DNA of 64,000 bases from an uncultured Pelagibacteraceae bacterium (GCA_902614835.1 CACMMU010000002.1:48456-112455), one strand, 5' to 3'; shown: positions 1 through 10,973, numbered from the stretch's first letter. Numbers and translations are program-made. Notes: generated by a model not told the origin, from the sequence alone.

Positions 1-182
1 CTAACGTGTTTTGTATTTCTTGATTTGGGTTTACCAAAAGTAGAATGAGATAAAAATGCAACTTTTGGATCAAAACCAAATAATCTTGCTACTCTTACGC
101 TAGACATTGCAATCTTTGTCAAATGCTCAGAAGACGGAAAATCATTCACTTGTGTATCAGCTATAAATACAGTTTTTTTTTT
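1..182 (-). other. maeB: Continuation of the maeB phosphotransacetylase domain in a shifted frame, running off the window edge
   Basis: Minus-strand reading with one A removed from the A10 tract (T-run 173-182) gives ...MVITQKKTVFIADTQVNDFPSSEHLTKIAMSSVRVARLFGFDPKVAFLSHSTFGKPKSRNTR, a typical PTA-domain continuation that stays open to base 1. Confidence 0.8.
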
Positions 183-1950
183 GTGTGATAACCATATTTA
201 AACCAAATAAAATTTCTCCAGGTCTAGCATCTACAACTTTTTTAAGACTTTCGATAGACGCAGCGTAATGTCTAATATTTCCGGTAACCATTGCATCTGC
301 ATCACCACAATCGACCATAGACGAACCCCAAATAATTCTATCATTTCTTATTAATCTATCTACGTCTCTCTCTAAAAGACCCTGCCTCTGTAATTTGGAA
401 TATAATTTTTTGGTATACAAGTCTCTTTTTTCTTTATCAGTTGAATTTACAATTTGTATTTTATAATTTTCATCTAATCCAATTTCTTTTAATTGCTCTT
501 TTACTCTTTTTTCATTCCCAATAACTATTGGTGTTCCCAAGCGACTATTTTTATAGGCAACTGCAGCTTTTAACATATTTTGATCTTCACCCTCAGCAAA
601 AACAACCGTTTTAGGTCTTTTTTTAACTTGCGCATTAATACCTTGCATTATACTCATCGAAGGATCCAGTCTGTTTGCTAATTGATCTTTATAAGTTTCT
701 ATATCTGAAATTTTTCTTCTAGATACACCACTTTTCATTGCAGCTTCAGCAACCGCTGCTGGAATCCGACTTATTAGCCTCGGGTCAAAAGTTGAAGGAA
801 TAATATATTCTTTTCCGTAATGTGGTCTTTCTCCTCCATAAGCATTAACAACTTCATCGGGCACTTCCTCTCTGGCAAGAGCAGCTATTGCTTTTGCTGC
901 AGCAATTTTCATTTCTTCGTTAATTTCTTTAGACCTAACATCTAGCGCACCTCTAAAAATATAAGGAAAACCAATTAGGTTATTTACCTGATTAGGATAA
1001 TCCGATCTTCCAGTAGCTACTATCGCATCAGATCTTACTTCATCAACTAATTCTGGTTTTATTTCAGGGTCCGGGTTAGCACATGCAAATATAATTGGAT
1101 TTTTTGCCATGGACTTAACCATATCTTTTGTTAAAACATTTTTTGCTGACAAACCTAAAAAAACATCTGCATTTTTAATTGCATCTTGAAGCGTTCTGAG
1201 ATTAGTTTCTACTGCATAAGCAGATTTAAATTGATCTACATTATCTCTACCCTTGTATATTACTCCTTTTCTATCAAGCATAATTATATTTTGTGTTTTT
1301 ATACCGATACTTTTAAAAAGATTTGCGCACGCTAAAGCAGAGGCGCCAGCACCATTTATAACAATCTTTACCTCTCCAGGTTTTTTCTTAGAAATATCTA
1401 AAGCGTTAATCAAAGCAGCAGATGTAATAATAGCAGTACCATGTTGGTCATCATGGAAAATAGGTATATCTAAAGTATCTCTAAGTTTTCTTTCTATAAT
1501 AAAGCAGTCAGGTGCAGCTATATCTTCTAAATTTATTCCTCCAAAACTATTTCCAATATTTTGTATACATTTGATTATCTCATCAGGGTCCTTGCTATCT
1601 ATCTCAATATCTATTGCATCTATATCTGCAAATCTTTTGAATAAAACAGCCTTACCTTCCATGACAGGCTTAGAAGCAAGAGCACCCAAATCTCCCAATC
1701 CCAAAATTGCTGAACCATTGCTAATTACAGCAACTAAATTTCCCTTACTTGTATATTCGTAAGCTGCGTCAGGATTTCTTGAAATCTCCTTAACAGGCAC
1801 TGCTACTCCAGGAGAATAAGCTAAAGAAAGGTCTCTTTTTGTTGTTAAAGATTTTGAGGAAATGATCTCAATTTTGCCAGACTTTCCTCTATTATGAAAG
1901 TCTAATGCCTCTTTATCAGTGTAGTGATCAATTTTTGATTTTTTTGTCAT
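157..1950 (-). CDS. maeB: NADP-dependent malic enzyme with C-terminal phosphotransacetylase-like domain; apparently frameshifted near its 3' part
   Basis: Malic enzyme motifs (SLAYSPGVAVPVKEI, FHDDQHGTAI, VINGAGASALACANL) followed by the start of a PTA domain. Confidence 0.93.
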   Translation of the reverse strand: MTKKSKIDHYTDKEALDFHNRGKSGKIEIISSKSLTTKRDLSLAYSPGVAVPVKEISRNPDAAYEYTSKGNLVAVISNGSAILGLGDLGALASKPVMEGKAVLFKRFADIDAIDIEIDSKDPDEIIKCIQNIGNSFGGINLEDIAAPDCFIIERKLRDTLDIPIFHDDQHGTAIITSAALINALDISKKKPGEVKIVINGAGASALACANLFKSIGIKTQNIIMLDRKGVIYKGRDNVDQFKSAYAVETNLRTLQDAIKNADVFLGLSAKNVLTKDMVKSMAKNPIIFACANPDPEIKPELVDEVRSDAIVATGRSDYPNQVNNLIGFPYIFRGALDVRSKEINEEMKIAAAKAIAALAREEVPDEVVNAYGGERPHYGKEYIIPSTFDPRLISRIPAAVAEAAMKSGVSRRKISDIETYKDQLANRLDPSMSIMQGINAQVKKRPKTVVFAEGEDQNMLKAAVAYKNSRLGTPIVIGNEKRVKEQLKEIGLDENYKIQIVNSTDKEKRDLYTKKLYSKLQRQGLLERDVDRLIRNDRIIWGSSMVDCGDADAMVTGNIRHYAASIESLKKVVDARPGEILFGLNMVITQKKNCIYS

Positions 1951-2007
1951 TAAATTTTAAGTATGTAATATAAATGATATTAAATCACTAATTATTTTGG
2001 CTTAATT

Positions 2008-3537
2008 ATGAATTTGTTGTCTTCAACATCAGTTTTTAGTTTTTATACTTTGCTAAGCAGAGTTTTGGGGTATTTACGGGATATTTTAATCGCTTTTTTT
2101 CTGGGAACAAGTATTTATGCTGATGCTTTTTTTGTAGCTTTTAGACTTCCCAATACATTTAGAAGGTTGTTTGCCGAGGGTACATTTAATGCTGCATTTA
2201 TCCCAAGCTATGCAGAGGAGAAAATAAAAGGCAAAAAAGTTGGAAAAAAGTTTGCTGACGAAGTATTTAATTTACTATTATTCTTTCTAATTCTTTTAAT
2301 TTTAATAATAGAAATTTTTACTCCATTTATAGTTTACCTAATTGCACCTGGATTTTATAATGATCCTCAAAAATTTAATTTGGCCATTGAATTCGCTAGG
2401 ATTACTTTTCCATTTTTACTCTTTGTAAGCCTATCCTCTTTTTTATCAGGAGTGCTAAATACTAATAATAAATTTGCCGCAGCTGCCGCAGTACCAATTG
2501 TACTTAATATTGTGATGATATTGTCATTGTTAATATCTTATTTTTATAATCTAGATTTTGCAAAAAATTTGTCAATCGGTGTTACTTTGGCAGGAATTAT
2601 TCAGTTAATTTTTTTACTATTTTTTACAAGAAAATTTTATTTTCCCACTATTCAACTAAGCCTAAAAGCAGGTAAAGCATTTAAAAAATTTTTTAAAAAA
2701 CTCTTACCAAGTATTTTTGCATCAGGAATTACACAAGTTAATATACTTATTGGTACTATAATAGCGTCTTTCCAATCAGGCGCAGTTTCTTATTTGTACT
2801 ATGCTGATAGAGTATATCAAATTAATTTAGCGATAGCAGGCATTGCCGTCGGTACAGTGGCCCTACCAAGTCTTTCCAAAAGTATAAAAATTAATGACGA
2901 AGCTTCTATAAATTTTATTCAAAATAAATCAATTGAGCTGTCTTTATTACTTTCTTTGCCAGCAGCATTTGCTTTGCTAATTGCATCTGAATATATCGTG
3001 AGTTGTTTATTTGGTTATGGTTCTTTTGATATTGAAGACATTAATTACACATCTTTGGCGTTAATATATTTCGCATTTGGGGTTCCAGCTTTTGCATTAA
3101 TAAAAGTACTATCAAATTTTTATTTTGCCAGAGACAACACTAAAACTCCATTCTATGTATCTTTCTTTACTATGATTTTAAATATCTTAATTAGCGTCTC
3201 CCTATTTAAAAAATATGGTTTTATAATAATACCTATAGCAACCTCAATCTCAACATGGGTAGCTGTTTTAATTTATTTTTATTTATTAAATCAAAAAAAA
3301 CTTTTGAATTTTGGAAACAATATTATCTCAAATTTACTTAAAATATCATTTGCTGTAATGCTAATGTGTTTTTTCCTTTATTTTTGTTTAGATTATTTTG
3401 AGGATAAGTTTGCATACAGTTATAATTTTAAATTAATTTATTTACTAATTGTGATAGGCTTGTCAGGAGGTATATACCTTTTCGCAACAAATCTTTTAGG
3501 AGTGCTTAAGTTAAAAAGTTACAAGTTAAATGGTTAA
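2008..3537 (+). CDS. murJ: Lipid II flippase MurJ/MviN
   Basis: Polytopic MOP-superfamily protein with [51 protein letters not shown]. Confidence 0.96.
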   Translation: MNLLSSTSVFSFYTLLSRVLGYLRDILIAFFLGTSIYADAFFVAFRLPNTFRRLFAEGTFNAAFIPSYAEEKIKGKKVGKKFADEVFNLLLFFLILLILIIEIFTPFIVYLIAPGFYNDPQKFNLAIEFARITFPFLLFVSLSSFLSGVLNTNNKFAAAAAVPIVLNIVMILSLLISYFYNLDFAKNLSIGVTLAGIIQLIFLLFFTRKFYFPTIQLSLKAGKAFKKFFKKLLPSIFASGITQVNILIGTIIASFQSGAVSYLYYADRVYQINLAIAGIAVGTVALPSLSKSIKINDEASINFIQNKSIELSLLLSLPAAFALLIASEYIVSCLFGYGSFDIEDINYTSLALIYFAFGVPAFALIKVLSNFYFARDNTKTPFYVSFFTMILNILISVSLFKKYGFIIIPIATSISTWVAVLIYFYLLNQKKLLNFGNNIISNLLKISFAVMLMCFFLYFCLDYFEDKFAYSYNFKLIYLLIVIGLSGGIYLFATNLLGVLKLKSYKLNG

Positions 3538-4540
3538 AAAAAATCAAAAGTTGGTATTTTCAGGCGTACAACCAACCGGTAATTTACATTTAGGAAATTA
3601 TTTAGGAGCAATGAAAAATTTTGTTGATTTACAAAAAACTATGTCCTGTATTTATTGTGTTGTTGATTTACACGCAATCACTACTTTTAAAAACCCAACA
3701 GAACTAAGAGGAAATATTTTAGATACAACGGCAGGTTTTTTAGCATGTGGTTTGGATTTTAATAAAAGCATAATATTTAACCAATCTTCAGTAAGTGGTC
3801 ATAGTGAATTATCATGGATATTAAATTGTGTATCGAGAGTTGGTTGGATGAATCGAATGACACAATTCAAAGAAAAAGCTGGAAAAAATAAGGAAAACGC
3901 AAGCGTTGGATTATATGTATATCCTAACTTGATGGCAGCAGATATTCTTCTATACAAAGCTACACATGTTCCTGTTGGCGATGATCAAAAACAGCATTTA
4001 GAGCTTGCTAGAGACATAGCTCAAAAATTCAATAATGATTTTAAAAGTGTCAATTTTTTTCCTCTCCCAGAACCACTAATACAAAAAAAACTTTCTAGAG
4101 TCATGAGTTTAAGAGATGGAACAAAAAAAATGAGCAAGTCTGACGATTCCAATTATTCAAGAATAGATTTAAAGGACACAAAAGATGAAATCAGAAAAAA
4201 AATAAAAAAAGCAAAAACAGATTCATCCCCAATACCTGAAAAAGTCTCAGATTTAAGCAACAGACCTGAAGCACTAAACCTCTTAAATATTTACTCTTTT
4301 TTAACAAACTCAAATTTAGAAGGCACTTTAAATTTAATGCAAGGCAAAGACTTTTCTAAATTTAAAGAGGCACTTTCAGATGTTATTATTTCATCTATTT
4401 GCCCGATTGGCGAAGAAATAAATAAACTTAAAAAAGATAAATCATATTTAATAAAAATTCTCAAAGAAGGAACGCTTAAAGCATCTGAAATTGCGTCAAA
4501 AAACCTGAAAGAAGTCAAAGAAATAGTAGGTTTTGTATAG
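3530..4540 (+). CDS. trpS: Tryptophanyl-tRNA synthetase
   Basis: [23 protein letters not shown] and KMSKS signature. Confidence 0.97.
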   Translation: MVKKNQKLVFSGVQPTGNLHLGNYLGAMKNFVDLQKTMSCIYCVVDLHAITTFKNPTELRGNILDTTAGFLACGLDFNKSIIFNQSSVSGHSELSWILNCVSRVGWMNRMTQFKEKAGKNKENASVGLYVYPNLMAADILLYKATHVPVGDDQKQHLELARDIAQKFNNDFKSVNFFPLPEPLIQKKLSRVMSLRDGTKKMSKSDDSNYSRIDLKDTKDEIRKKIKKAKTDSSPIPEKVSDLSNRPEALNLLNIYSFLTNSNLEGTLNLMQGKDFSKFKEALSDVIISSICPIGEEINKLKKDKSYLIKILKEGTLKASEIASKNLKEVKEIVGFV

Positions 4541-4585
4541 AAATATTCTTATGATATTTTTTAAATGCTATGTTAAAATTTAAAT

Positions 4586-5149
4586 ATGATTCAAATTGAA
4601 AATACGCCAAATCCAAATGCACTAAAATTCCTTTCTGAAAATACAATTTCAGAGATAGGAACAATTGAATTTCAAAAAGATAAAATAAGTGAAATAAAAA
4701 ACAATTTTGTTAAGAATTTGCTGAACATTGAGGGCATTGAATTAATCTTGCTATCAGATAATTTTCTAAGCGTTAAAAAACTTGAAAAGGCTAGCTGGGA
4801 AAGCATTAAGCCCTCTGTAATTTCACATTTAAATGATTATTTTCAGGCAAATAAAAAGCCAATACTAGAAAAAAAAGATAATGAAAATAATACATCAAAA
4901 GCAGATTTCAATAAGGACAATAATGAAGTGATAAATCAAATTAATGAAGTATTGGAAACTAAGATAAGACCTGCTGTTGCAAAAGATGGAGGCGACATAA
5001 AATTCATTTCTTTTAAGAAGGGTGTGGTCACAGTTGAATTAAAAGGAAGTTGTTCTGGTTGTCCGAGCTCAACGATGACTTTGAAAAAAGGTGTGCAAAA
5101 TTTACTAAAACATTACGTCAAAGGTGTAAACTCTGTAGAAGCAATTTAA
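4586..5149 (+). CDS. NifU/Nfu-family Fe-S scaffold protein
   Basis: Nfu N domain (IQIENTPNPNALKFL) and C-terminal GSCSGCPSSTMTLKKGVQNLL CxxC motif. Confidence 0.94.
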   Translation: MIQIENTPNPNALKFLSENTISEIGTIEFQKDKISEIKNNFVKNLLNIEGIELILLSDNFLSVKKLEKASWESIKPSVISHLNDYFQANKKPILEKKDNENNTSKADFNKDNNEVINQINEVLETKIRPAVAKDGGDIKFISFKKGVVTVELKGSCSGCPSSTMTLKKGVQNLLKHYVKGVNSVEAI

Positions 5150-5150
5150 A

Positions 5151-6314
5151 ATGAAAAAAAATATAGCATATAGAGATCAATTACTTGAGTTATGCAAACT
5201 TTATAAAATCAATGAAGTGAGATCCTATATAAACTCCAAAAAGAAACTTACCTCATCCCAGATAGAGCTAATTTTGCTTAAAAATAAAGTAAGGCTGCCT
5301 GAACATAGCTACAACAAAAAAAAAATAGCCGAGATAAGATTTAAGGAGCAAGTATTAACAAATGTTTTGATAACATGCTGTTTGATTGTTTTTTTAATTA
5401 GTTTAGTAAGTATCAGGCCATATATTAAAACCGTTACAAACGAAATAAAATTTACGTATATTGCAAAGGAGTACAAGACCAACAAGAACACTTTTAAGGA
5501 TGAAAAATTTAATACCAATGAAACCAGCAAGGATAATAAAATTAGTCTAGATACAAGAATAACCTTGAATCTATTCGAAAATTTAAAATATGATCTTAAA
5601 AGTATTAGATTAGGCGAAAGTGTTAAGCCAGTTTACCTTTCCAAGCTTCCACCTGATTTAAAAAACATCAAAAGTACATCTAAAAGAAAAGATACTTTTA
5701 TAAAAATAATTTTACCTCTGATTATTGATGAAAATAACAAAATTTTAGAAAACAGGAAGAAACTTTTTAAGATTTTAGGAAAACCGTCAAATACAATGGG
5801 GGAAAAACGTTGGCTTAAGAGGCGTTTTGAGGATTACCAAATTAAAAATGAAGATATAGCTGAACTTAAATTAAGAATGGATATAGTTCCTGTTTCTTTA
5901 GCAATAGCTCAAGCGGCGAAAGAAAGTGGCTGGGGCACTTCTAGATTTGCTCTAGAGGGAAACGCAATGTTTGGACAATGGACATATGGAAAAGATGGAA
6001 TAAAACCGAAAGACAGCAAAGGGAAAGGTCATAAAGTCCTAAAGTTTCCGATGCTTCGCTCATCAATAGTGGCTTACCAAAAAAATTTAAATACTCATAA
6101 AGCATATGGAGAGTTAAGGGAAAAAAGAGCTAGTTTAAGAGAAGAAAATAAAAAAATAACTGGTCAAGATCTTGTAAAATATCTAGAAAGTTATGCAGCG
6201 ACCGGAAAAGAATATGTTAAAATTCTATCAAGTATAATCTCTCAAAATCAATTAACTGATTTTGATAATTCGAACTTGATGAACACAAATAACGCCTCAT
6301 CTCTAGTTTTATAA
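5151..6314 (+). CDS. Bax-like glucosaminidase-domain protein with N-terminal transmembrane segment
   Basis: VPVSLAIAQAAKESGWGTSRFALEGNAMFGQWTY typical of Bax/glucosaminidase family. Confidence 0.83.
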   Translation: MKKNIAYRDQLLELCKLYKINEVRSYINSKKKLTSSQIELILLKNKVRLPEHSYNKKKIAEIRFKEQVLTNVLITCCLIVFLISLVSIRPYIKTVTNEIKFTYIAKEYKTNKNTFKDEKFNTNETSKDNKISLDTRITLNLFENLKYDLKSIRLGESVKPVYLSKLPPDLKNIKSTSKRKDTFIKIILPLIIDENNKILENRKKLFKILGKPSNTMGEKRWLKRRFEDYQIKNEDIAELKLRMDIVPVSLAIAQAAKESGWGTSRFALEGNAMFGQWTYGKDGIKPKDSKGKGHKVLKFPMLRSSIVAYQKNLNTHKAYGELREKRASLREENKKITGQDLVKYLESYAATGKEYVKILSSIISQNQLTDFDNSNLMNTNNASSLVL

Positions 6315-7358
6315 TTCAGATATTACAAATTGGATTCCTAACCATCTCCAGTCACCAGAAGCTTCTCTTAAAGAACAATTTATTCTTCCTCTTTCCGTAG
6401 TAAATTTTCCTTGTAAAATAACTTTGATTTCGTAATCATTAATAAATTCAATCTTTGATTTTCTCCATTCGTTTTTTTCATTTGAATAACAATTGATATT
6501 TTTAATTTTTGGTCCATCTTTAAAAAAAATAATTTTAACTTTTGGGGGGTTATTGGGTTCAATTAAGTACTTTTCATCAGGAGCGATACTTTTATAAGCG
6601 AAAGGAATTGTTCTTAGCAATCTATTGAACCTTTTTATCTCACCATACTTTTCATTAATTGGAAATCTGGGTAACTCGTATTTATCTTTTGTAGAGTCCA
6701 TTACACCTGAGTGCTGTCCAAATCCATATTTAAAACCCAAATTTTCTACAATTTTTTTATAAGAATTTTTATATTCTCCAAAAGGATATGCAAAAAATTT
6801 AGTTTTATGTTTAAGTTTTTCCTCAAAAAGCTGCATCGAAATTTTGATATCTTTTTCTATCTCATCGTCTTTTTTATCGACCAGATAACCGTGGGAGTGA
6901 CTATGGTTTCCGATATGAACAAAATCAAAATCAGAAATTTCTTTAAGTTGTTCCCAGCTCATATAGCCAGAGGACCCGACACTTTCTGTATTCACAAAAA
7001 TTATAAACGGTATTTTTTCTTTTTTTAAAATGGGCCAGGCATTTTTATAAAAAGATAGAAAACCATCATCGATTGTTAATAAAATCTTTTTGGCATTGCT
7101 CTTAATATTTATATTTTCCTCAAATTCTTCGTGTGAAATAAATTTAAAATTCTGCTCTTTTATAAGACTTATATGTGTCTTGAAGTCATCTATTCTTATG
7201 TTTGTTGATGGATACTTATTTTCTTCAAATCTATGGTACATAATTGATATAATTCCACGGTCATATTGTTCTTTTGACGCAGAATAAGAATTGTTAGTGA
7301 TAACAAAAAAAACTATAAGTAAATTTATGGTTAAAAACTTTTTAATAATACATTTCAC
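6309..7358 (-). CDS. Secreted polysaccharide deacetylase (NodB domain)
   Basis: ILLTIDDGFLSFYKNAWPILKK, HIGNHSHSH, FAYPFGEY; N-terminal signal-like segment. Confidence 0.88.
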   Translation of the reverse strand: MKCIIKKFLTINLLIVFFVITNNSYSASKEQYDRGIISIMYHRFEENKYPSTNIRIDDFKTHISLIKEQNFKFISHEEFEENINIKSNAKKILLTIDDGFLSFYKNAWPILKKEKIPFIIFVNTESVGSSGYMSWEQLKEISDFDFVHIGNHSHSHGYLVDKKDDEIEKDIKISMQLFEEKLKHKTKFFAYPFGEYKNSYKKIVENLGFKYGFGQHSGVMDSTKDKYELPRFPINEKYGEIKRFNRLLRTIPFAYKSIAPDEKYLIEPNNPPKVKIIFFKDGPKIKNINCYSNEKNEWRKSKIEFINDYEIKVILQGKFTTERGRINCSLREASGDWRWLGIQFVISEL

Positions 7359-7713
7359 AGGTGCAAATAATTATCTTGGTTTAAAAATACATAATAATTT
7401 CTTTGTAAAAAAAATTCAAATGAATATAAAAAACCAAAAAAACACACTTGTGAATAATATATTTAAATTTATCGCGCAAAAGAATGCAAAAATTGACAAA
7501 AATTTTTCAATTATTGTCAATTTGGGCCCAGGCAGCTTCTCAAGCTTGAGAATTTCTTTAGCCACAGCAAAAGGAATAGTAATCTCTAAGGGTGCCAAGC
7601 TTTACGGATATAAAGACTCAAGTTTAGATGAATTTAACCCTAAAAATATTGAATTATTAATTAAAAAAAATTTATTAGAAAATAATTTGATTAAACCGGT
7701 ATACATGAGCTAA
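7327..7713 (+). CDS. tsaB: tRNA threonylcarbamoyladenosine biosynthesis protein TsaB, compact form (start chosen at internal Met 7327)
   Basis: LGPGSFSSLRISLATAKGIVISKGAKLYGYKDSSLDEF matches the TsaB core; C-terminal PVYMS; position upstream of fur-miaB-phoH. Confidence 0.72.
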   Translation: MVKNFLIIHFTGANNYLGLKIHNNFFVKKIQMNIKNQKNTLVNNIFKFIAQKNAKIDKNFSIIVNLGPGSFSSLRISLATAKGIVISKGAKLYGYKDSSLDEFNPKNIELLIKKNLLENNLIKPVYMS

Positions 7714-7729
7714 ATTATATAAATATTAT

Positions 7730-8158
7730 ATGAGCAAAATAGAAGAAAAATGTAAAGAAAAAGGTGTCAGATTAACTGAGCAAAGAAAAATAATTGCAAA
7801 GGTTATATCAGACTCCAAAGAGACTTACGGTTCTAAAGATCATCCCGATGTTGACGAGCTTCACAAAAGAGCAACATCTATTGATAAAAAAATAAGTATC
7901 GCTACGGTTTATAGAACAATAAAACTTTTTGAAGAGTCAGGAATATTAATTAGACATGATTTTAAGGAAGGCAAATCAAGATACGAACCTACAACGGAAG
8001 AGCATCACAATCATCTTATAGATATTAATACCGGGGAAATAGTCGAATTTGTTGATAAAGATGTAGAAGATCTTCAAAAAAAAATTGCTCAAAAATTGGG
8101 TTACAAATTAGTAGACCACAAACTAGAACTTTACGGATCAAAAATTAAAAAAAACTAG
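7730..8158 (+). CDS. fur: Fur-family transcriptional regulator (Fur/Mur)
   Basis: GVRLTEQRKIIAKVI, ISIATVYRTIKLFEESGI, EEHHNHLIDINTGEIVEF. Confidence 0.9.
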   Translation: MSKIEEKCKEKGVRLTEQRKIIAKVISDSKETYGSKDHPDVDELHKRATSIDKKISIATVYRTIKLFEESGILIRHDFKEGKSRYEPTTEEHHNHLIDINTGEIVEFVDKDVEDLQKKIAQKLGYKLVDHKLELYGSKIKKN

Positions 8159-8162
8159 AAAC

Positions 8163-9503
8163 TTGCAAAAAAACTTTTTTATCAAAACCTTTGGATGCCA
8201 GATGAATGAATACGATAGTAATCGTATTTCTGATTTAGTGCAAAAAATAGGTTATAAAAAAACAGAAAGTTTAGAAAGCGCTGATTGTTATATTCTAAAT
8301 ACATGCCATATAAGAGAGAAAGCCACAGAAAAAGTTTATCACGATATAGGAAGATTAAAAAAAAAATATAGAAATAAAAAAAAACCAATAGTTTTGATTA
8401 CTGGATGTGTCGCACAGGCCGAAAACGACGAAATGCTTAAAAGAGAAAAATATATTGATGCGGTAGTGGGTCCTCAGTCTTATCATAATATCCCGGAAAT
8501 TTTAAAAGGTATAGTTAAAAAAAAAACAAAAGTAAATTCAACGGAATTTGATGTAATTGAAAAATTTGACAAATTAAATACTCTAGAAAACTCAGAGTCA
8601 AAAGTATCTTCTTATATAACTATACAAGAAGGATGCGATAAATTTTGTAATTTTTGTGTTGTTCCTTACACAAGAGGCACAGAGTACTCAAGATCATTAA
8701 AAGAAATAATTTATGAAGCTAAGAGTTTAGTTTCAAATGGAACTAAAGAGATCACACTGTTGGGTCAAAATGTAAATGCTTATAATTTTAAGCATAGCAA
8801 GAAAAGTTTTAGATTGTCTGACTTAATAAGAGAGCTAGATAAAATTAAAAATTTAAAAAGAATAAGATATACGACGTCACATCCAAATGACATGTCTCCA
8901 GATTTAATTGAATGTTATAAAGATATAAAAAAACTCATGCCTTTTTTGCATTTACCTGTTCAAAGCGGATCTAACAATATTCTAAAAAAAATGAACCGAA
9001 AATATACAAGGGAGTATTATTTATCTATCGTTAATAAAATTCGAGAAGTTTCGAAAAATATCGAATTTTCCAGCGATTTTATAATTGGCTATCCCGGTGA
9101 GACTGAAAAAGATTTTTTGGATACAATTGATTTAATTAAAAAAGTTAATTTTATTAATTCCTATTCATTTATTTACAATAGGAGACCCGGCACTCCAGCT
9201 GCAAGCTTGGATTCAATAAAAAACGATGAACAAAAAAAGAGATTAATTATTATCCAAAATTTACTTCAGGAAATTCAAATAAATAAAAATAAAAATTCTG
9301 TAGGAAAATTTAAAGAAGTTCTGGTTGAAAACAAATTAAAGAATCAAACCAAATATTTTGGAAGAACCCAAGAGCTAACCCCAGTAATATTTGATGCAAA
9401 CAAAGAAGATGTGGGAAAGGTGATTTATGTAGAAATTAAAAAGTACAATAGAAACACATTATTTGGATCTAAAATAACTTCAAAAAAAGAGGCAGCAGCA
9501 TAA
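8163..9503 (+). CDS. miaB: tRNA-2-methylthio-N6-dimethylallyladenosine synthase MiaB (TTG start)
   Basis: FIKTFGCQMNEYDSNRISD; radical SAM CDKFCNFCVVPYTRG; TRAM region. Confidence 0.97.
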   Translation: MQKNFFIKTFGCQMNEYDSNRISDLVQKIGYKKTESLESADCYILNTCHIREKATEKVYHDIGRLKKKYRNKKKPIVLITGCVAQAENDEMLKREKYIDAVVGPQSYHNIPEILKGIVKKKTKVNSTEFDVIEKFDKLNTLENSESKVSSYITIQEGCDKFCNFCVVPYTRGTEYSRSLKEIIYEAKSLVSNGTKEITLLGQNVNAYNFKHSKKSFRLSDLIRELDKIKNLKRIRYTTSHPNDMSPDLIECYKDIKKLMPFLHLPVQSGSNNILKKMNRKYTREYYLSIVNKIREVSKNIEFSSDFIIGYPGETEKDFLDTIDLIKKVNFINSYSFIYNRRPGTPAASLDSIKNDEQKKRLIIIQNLLQEIQINKNKNSVGKFKEVLVENKLKNQTKYFGRTQELTPVIFDANKEDVGKVIYVEIKKYNRNTLFGSKITSKKEAAA

Positions 9504-10516
9504 TGTTAGAGGCAAAAAACTTAGAAAAGCAAATACTGTTAAAAAAAATTGATAATCAAACTTTAAATATAAAGATTTTTGACAACAAACTTCTCTTAGC
9601 AATTGTAGGAGAATTTAATAGTAATTTATCTGATTTAGAAAAGTTAACAAATACAAAGCTTTTTTTTAGAGGAAATTCTATAACTGCTAAAGGAGATGAA
9701 GATTCGATCTTAAAAGTTTCTGAGTCTTTTAAATTTTTAGTTAATAAATTTCTAATTACCAATTCGATTGAAAATAGTGATATAATTTATTCAATAAAAA
9801 ATAGTATGTCTAATACTGAGCAAAATAATAAAAACAATATAAGACCTTTAGGTCAAATTATAAAGACTCCAAAAAAATCAGTTATACCCAGATCAAGAAA
9901 GCAGGCTGAATATTTGGAAGCATTAATTAACGAAAAGATAATCGTATCCTTAGGACCTGCTGGAACTGGTAAAAGCTATTTGGCAGTATCAGTTGGAGTC
10001 AAAATGTTAATGGAAAAGAAAGTGGAGAGAGTAATATTATCAAGACCAGCTGTAGAGGCTGGAGAAAGACTTGGTTTTTTACCTGGAGACATGAAAGATA
10101 AAGTAGACCCATATCTTAGACCTCTTTATGACGCATTATATGATTTGTTTGGATACGAGAAAATTCAGAAAAAAATTGAGACAGGGGAAATAGAAATAGC
10201 TCCATTAGCATTTATGCGTGGAAGAACTTTAAAAAATTCTTTTGCTATATTAGACGAGGCTCAAAATGCCTCTTTAACACAAATCAAAATGTTTCTTACG
10301 AGAATTGGAGAAAACTCAAAGTTGGTTGTTAACGGAGACCCTTCCCAAATAGATTTAATTAATAAAAACGATTCTGGTTTATTAAAAACAAAAAAGATTT
10401 TGGAAGATGTTGAGGAGATAAAGTTTGTAGAATTTGATCATAACGATGTTGCACGACATCCACTAGTTTCAAAAATAGTCAAAGCTTATCAAAAAAAAAT
10501 TGATGATAAAAATTGA
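9503..10516 (+). CDS. phoH: PhoH-family ATPase
   Basis: SLGPAGTGKSYLAVSVGVKML, LSRPAVEAGERLGFLPGDMKDKVDPYLRPLYDAL. Confidence 0.96.
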   Translation: MLEAKNLEKQILLKKIDNQTLNIKIFDNKLLLAIVGEFNSNLSDLEKLTNTKLFFRGNSITAKGDEDSILKVSESFKFLVNKFLITNSIENSDIIYSIKNSMSNTEQNNKNNIRPLGQIIKTPKKSVIPRSRKQAEYLEALINEKIIVSLGPAGTGKSYLAVSVGVKMLMEKKVERVILSRPAVEAGERLGFLPGDMKDKVDPYLRPLYDALYDLFGYEKIQKKIETGEIEIAPLAFMRGRTLKNSFAILDEAQNASLTQIKMFLTRIGENSKLVVNGDPSQIDLINKNDSGLLKTKKILEDVEEIKFVEFDHNDVARHPLVSKIVKAYQKKIDDKN

Positions 10517-10973
10517 TGTTCTCATTAATGAAAAAAAGTGGAAAAAATATATTACCAATCCTCAAAATTATTTAAAAAATAAAATAAATAAAATAAAAGG
10601 TTTAATTCCCGTACTAAAGAATAAAAAAGTAGTTTTCTCTGTCTTATTGACCGGAAATTATCAGATAAAAAATTTAAATAAAAAATTTAGAAATAAAAAT
10701 AAAACTACAGATGTTTTATCATTTCCTTTTTATCATGAGTGTGAATTAAGAAAAAAAATAAAAAAAAATAATGATATTTACTTAGGAGATGTAATTTTAA
10801 ATTATTATAAAATTAAAAAAGTGAAAAAAGAAGATTTTATTTATGAATTCAATAAACTATGGGTACATGGTCTCTTGCATTTAATCGGACATAAGCATTA
10901 TAAAAATAAGGATTTTAAAAAAATGAATAAATTAGAAATTAAAATAATAAATAAAATTCAAAATATAAAATGA
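10500..10973 (+). CDS. ybeY: Endoribonuclease YbeY
   Basis: NKKFRNKNKTTDVLSFPF and HGLLHLIGHKH zinc motif; position after phoH. Confidence 0.94.
   Translation: MMIKIDVLINEKKWKKYITNPQNYLKNKINKIKGLIPVLKNKKVVFSVLLTGNYQIKNLNKKFRNKNKTTDVLSFPFYHECELRKKIKKNNDIYLGDVILNYYKIKKVKKEDFIYEFNKLWVHGLLHLIGHKHYKNKDFKKMNKLEIKIINKIQNIK

Noticed and set aside
1253-1762. 169-aa plus-strand ORF antisense to maeB
   Set aside because: Mirror ORF of a well-supported coding gene; Ser/Ile/Leu-rich translation with no recognisable motif.
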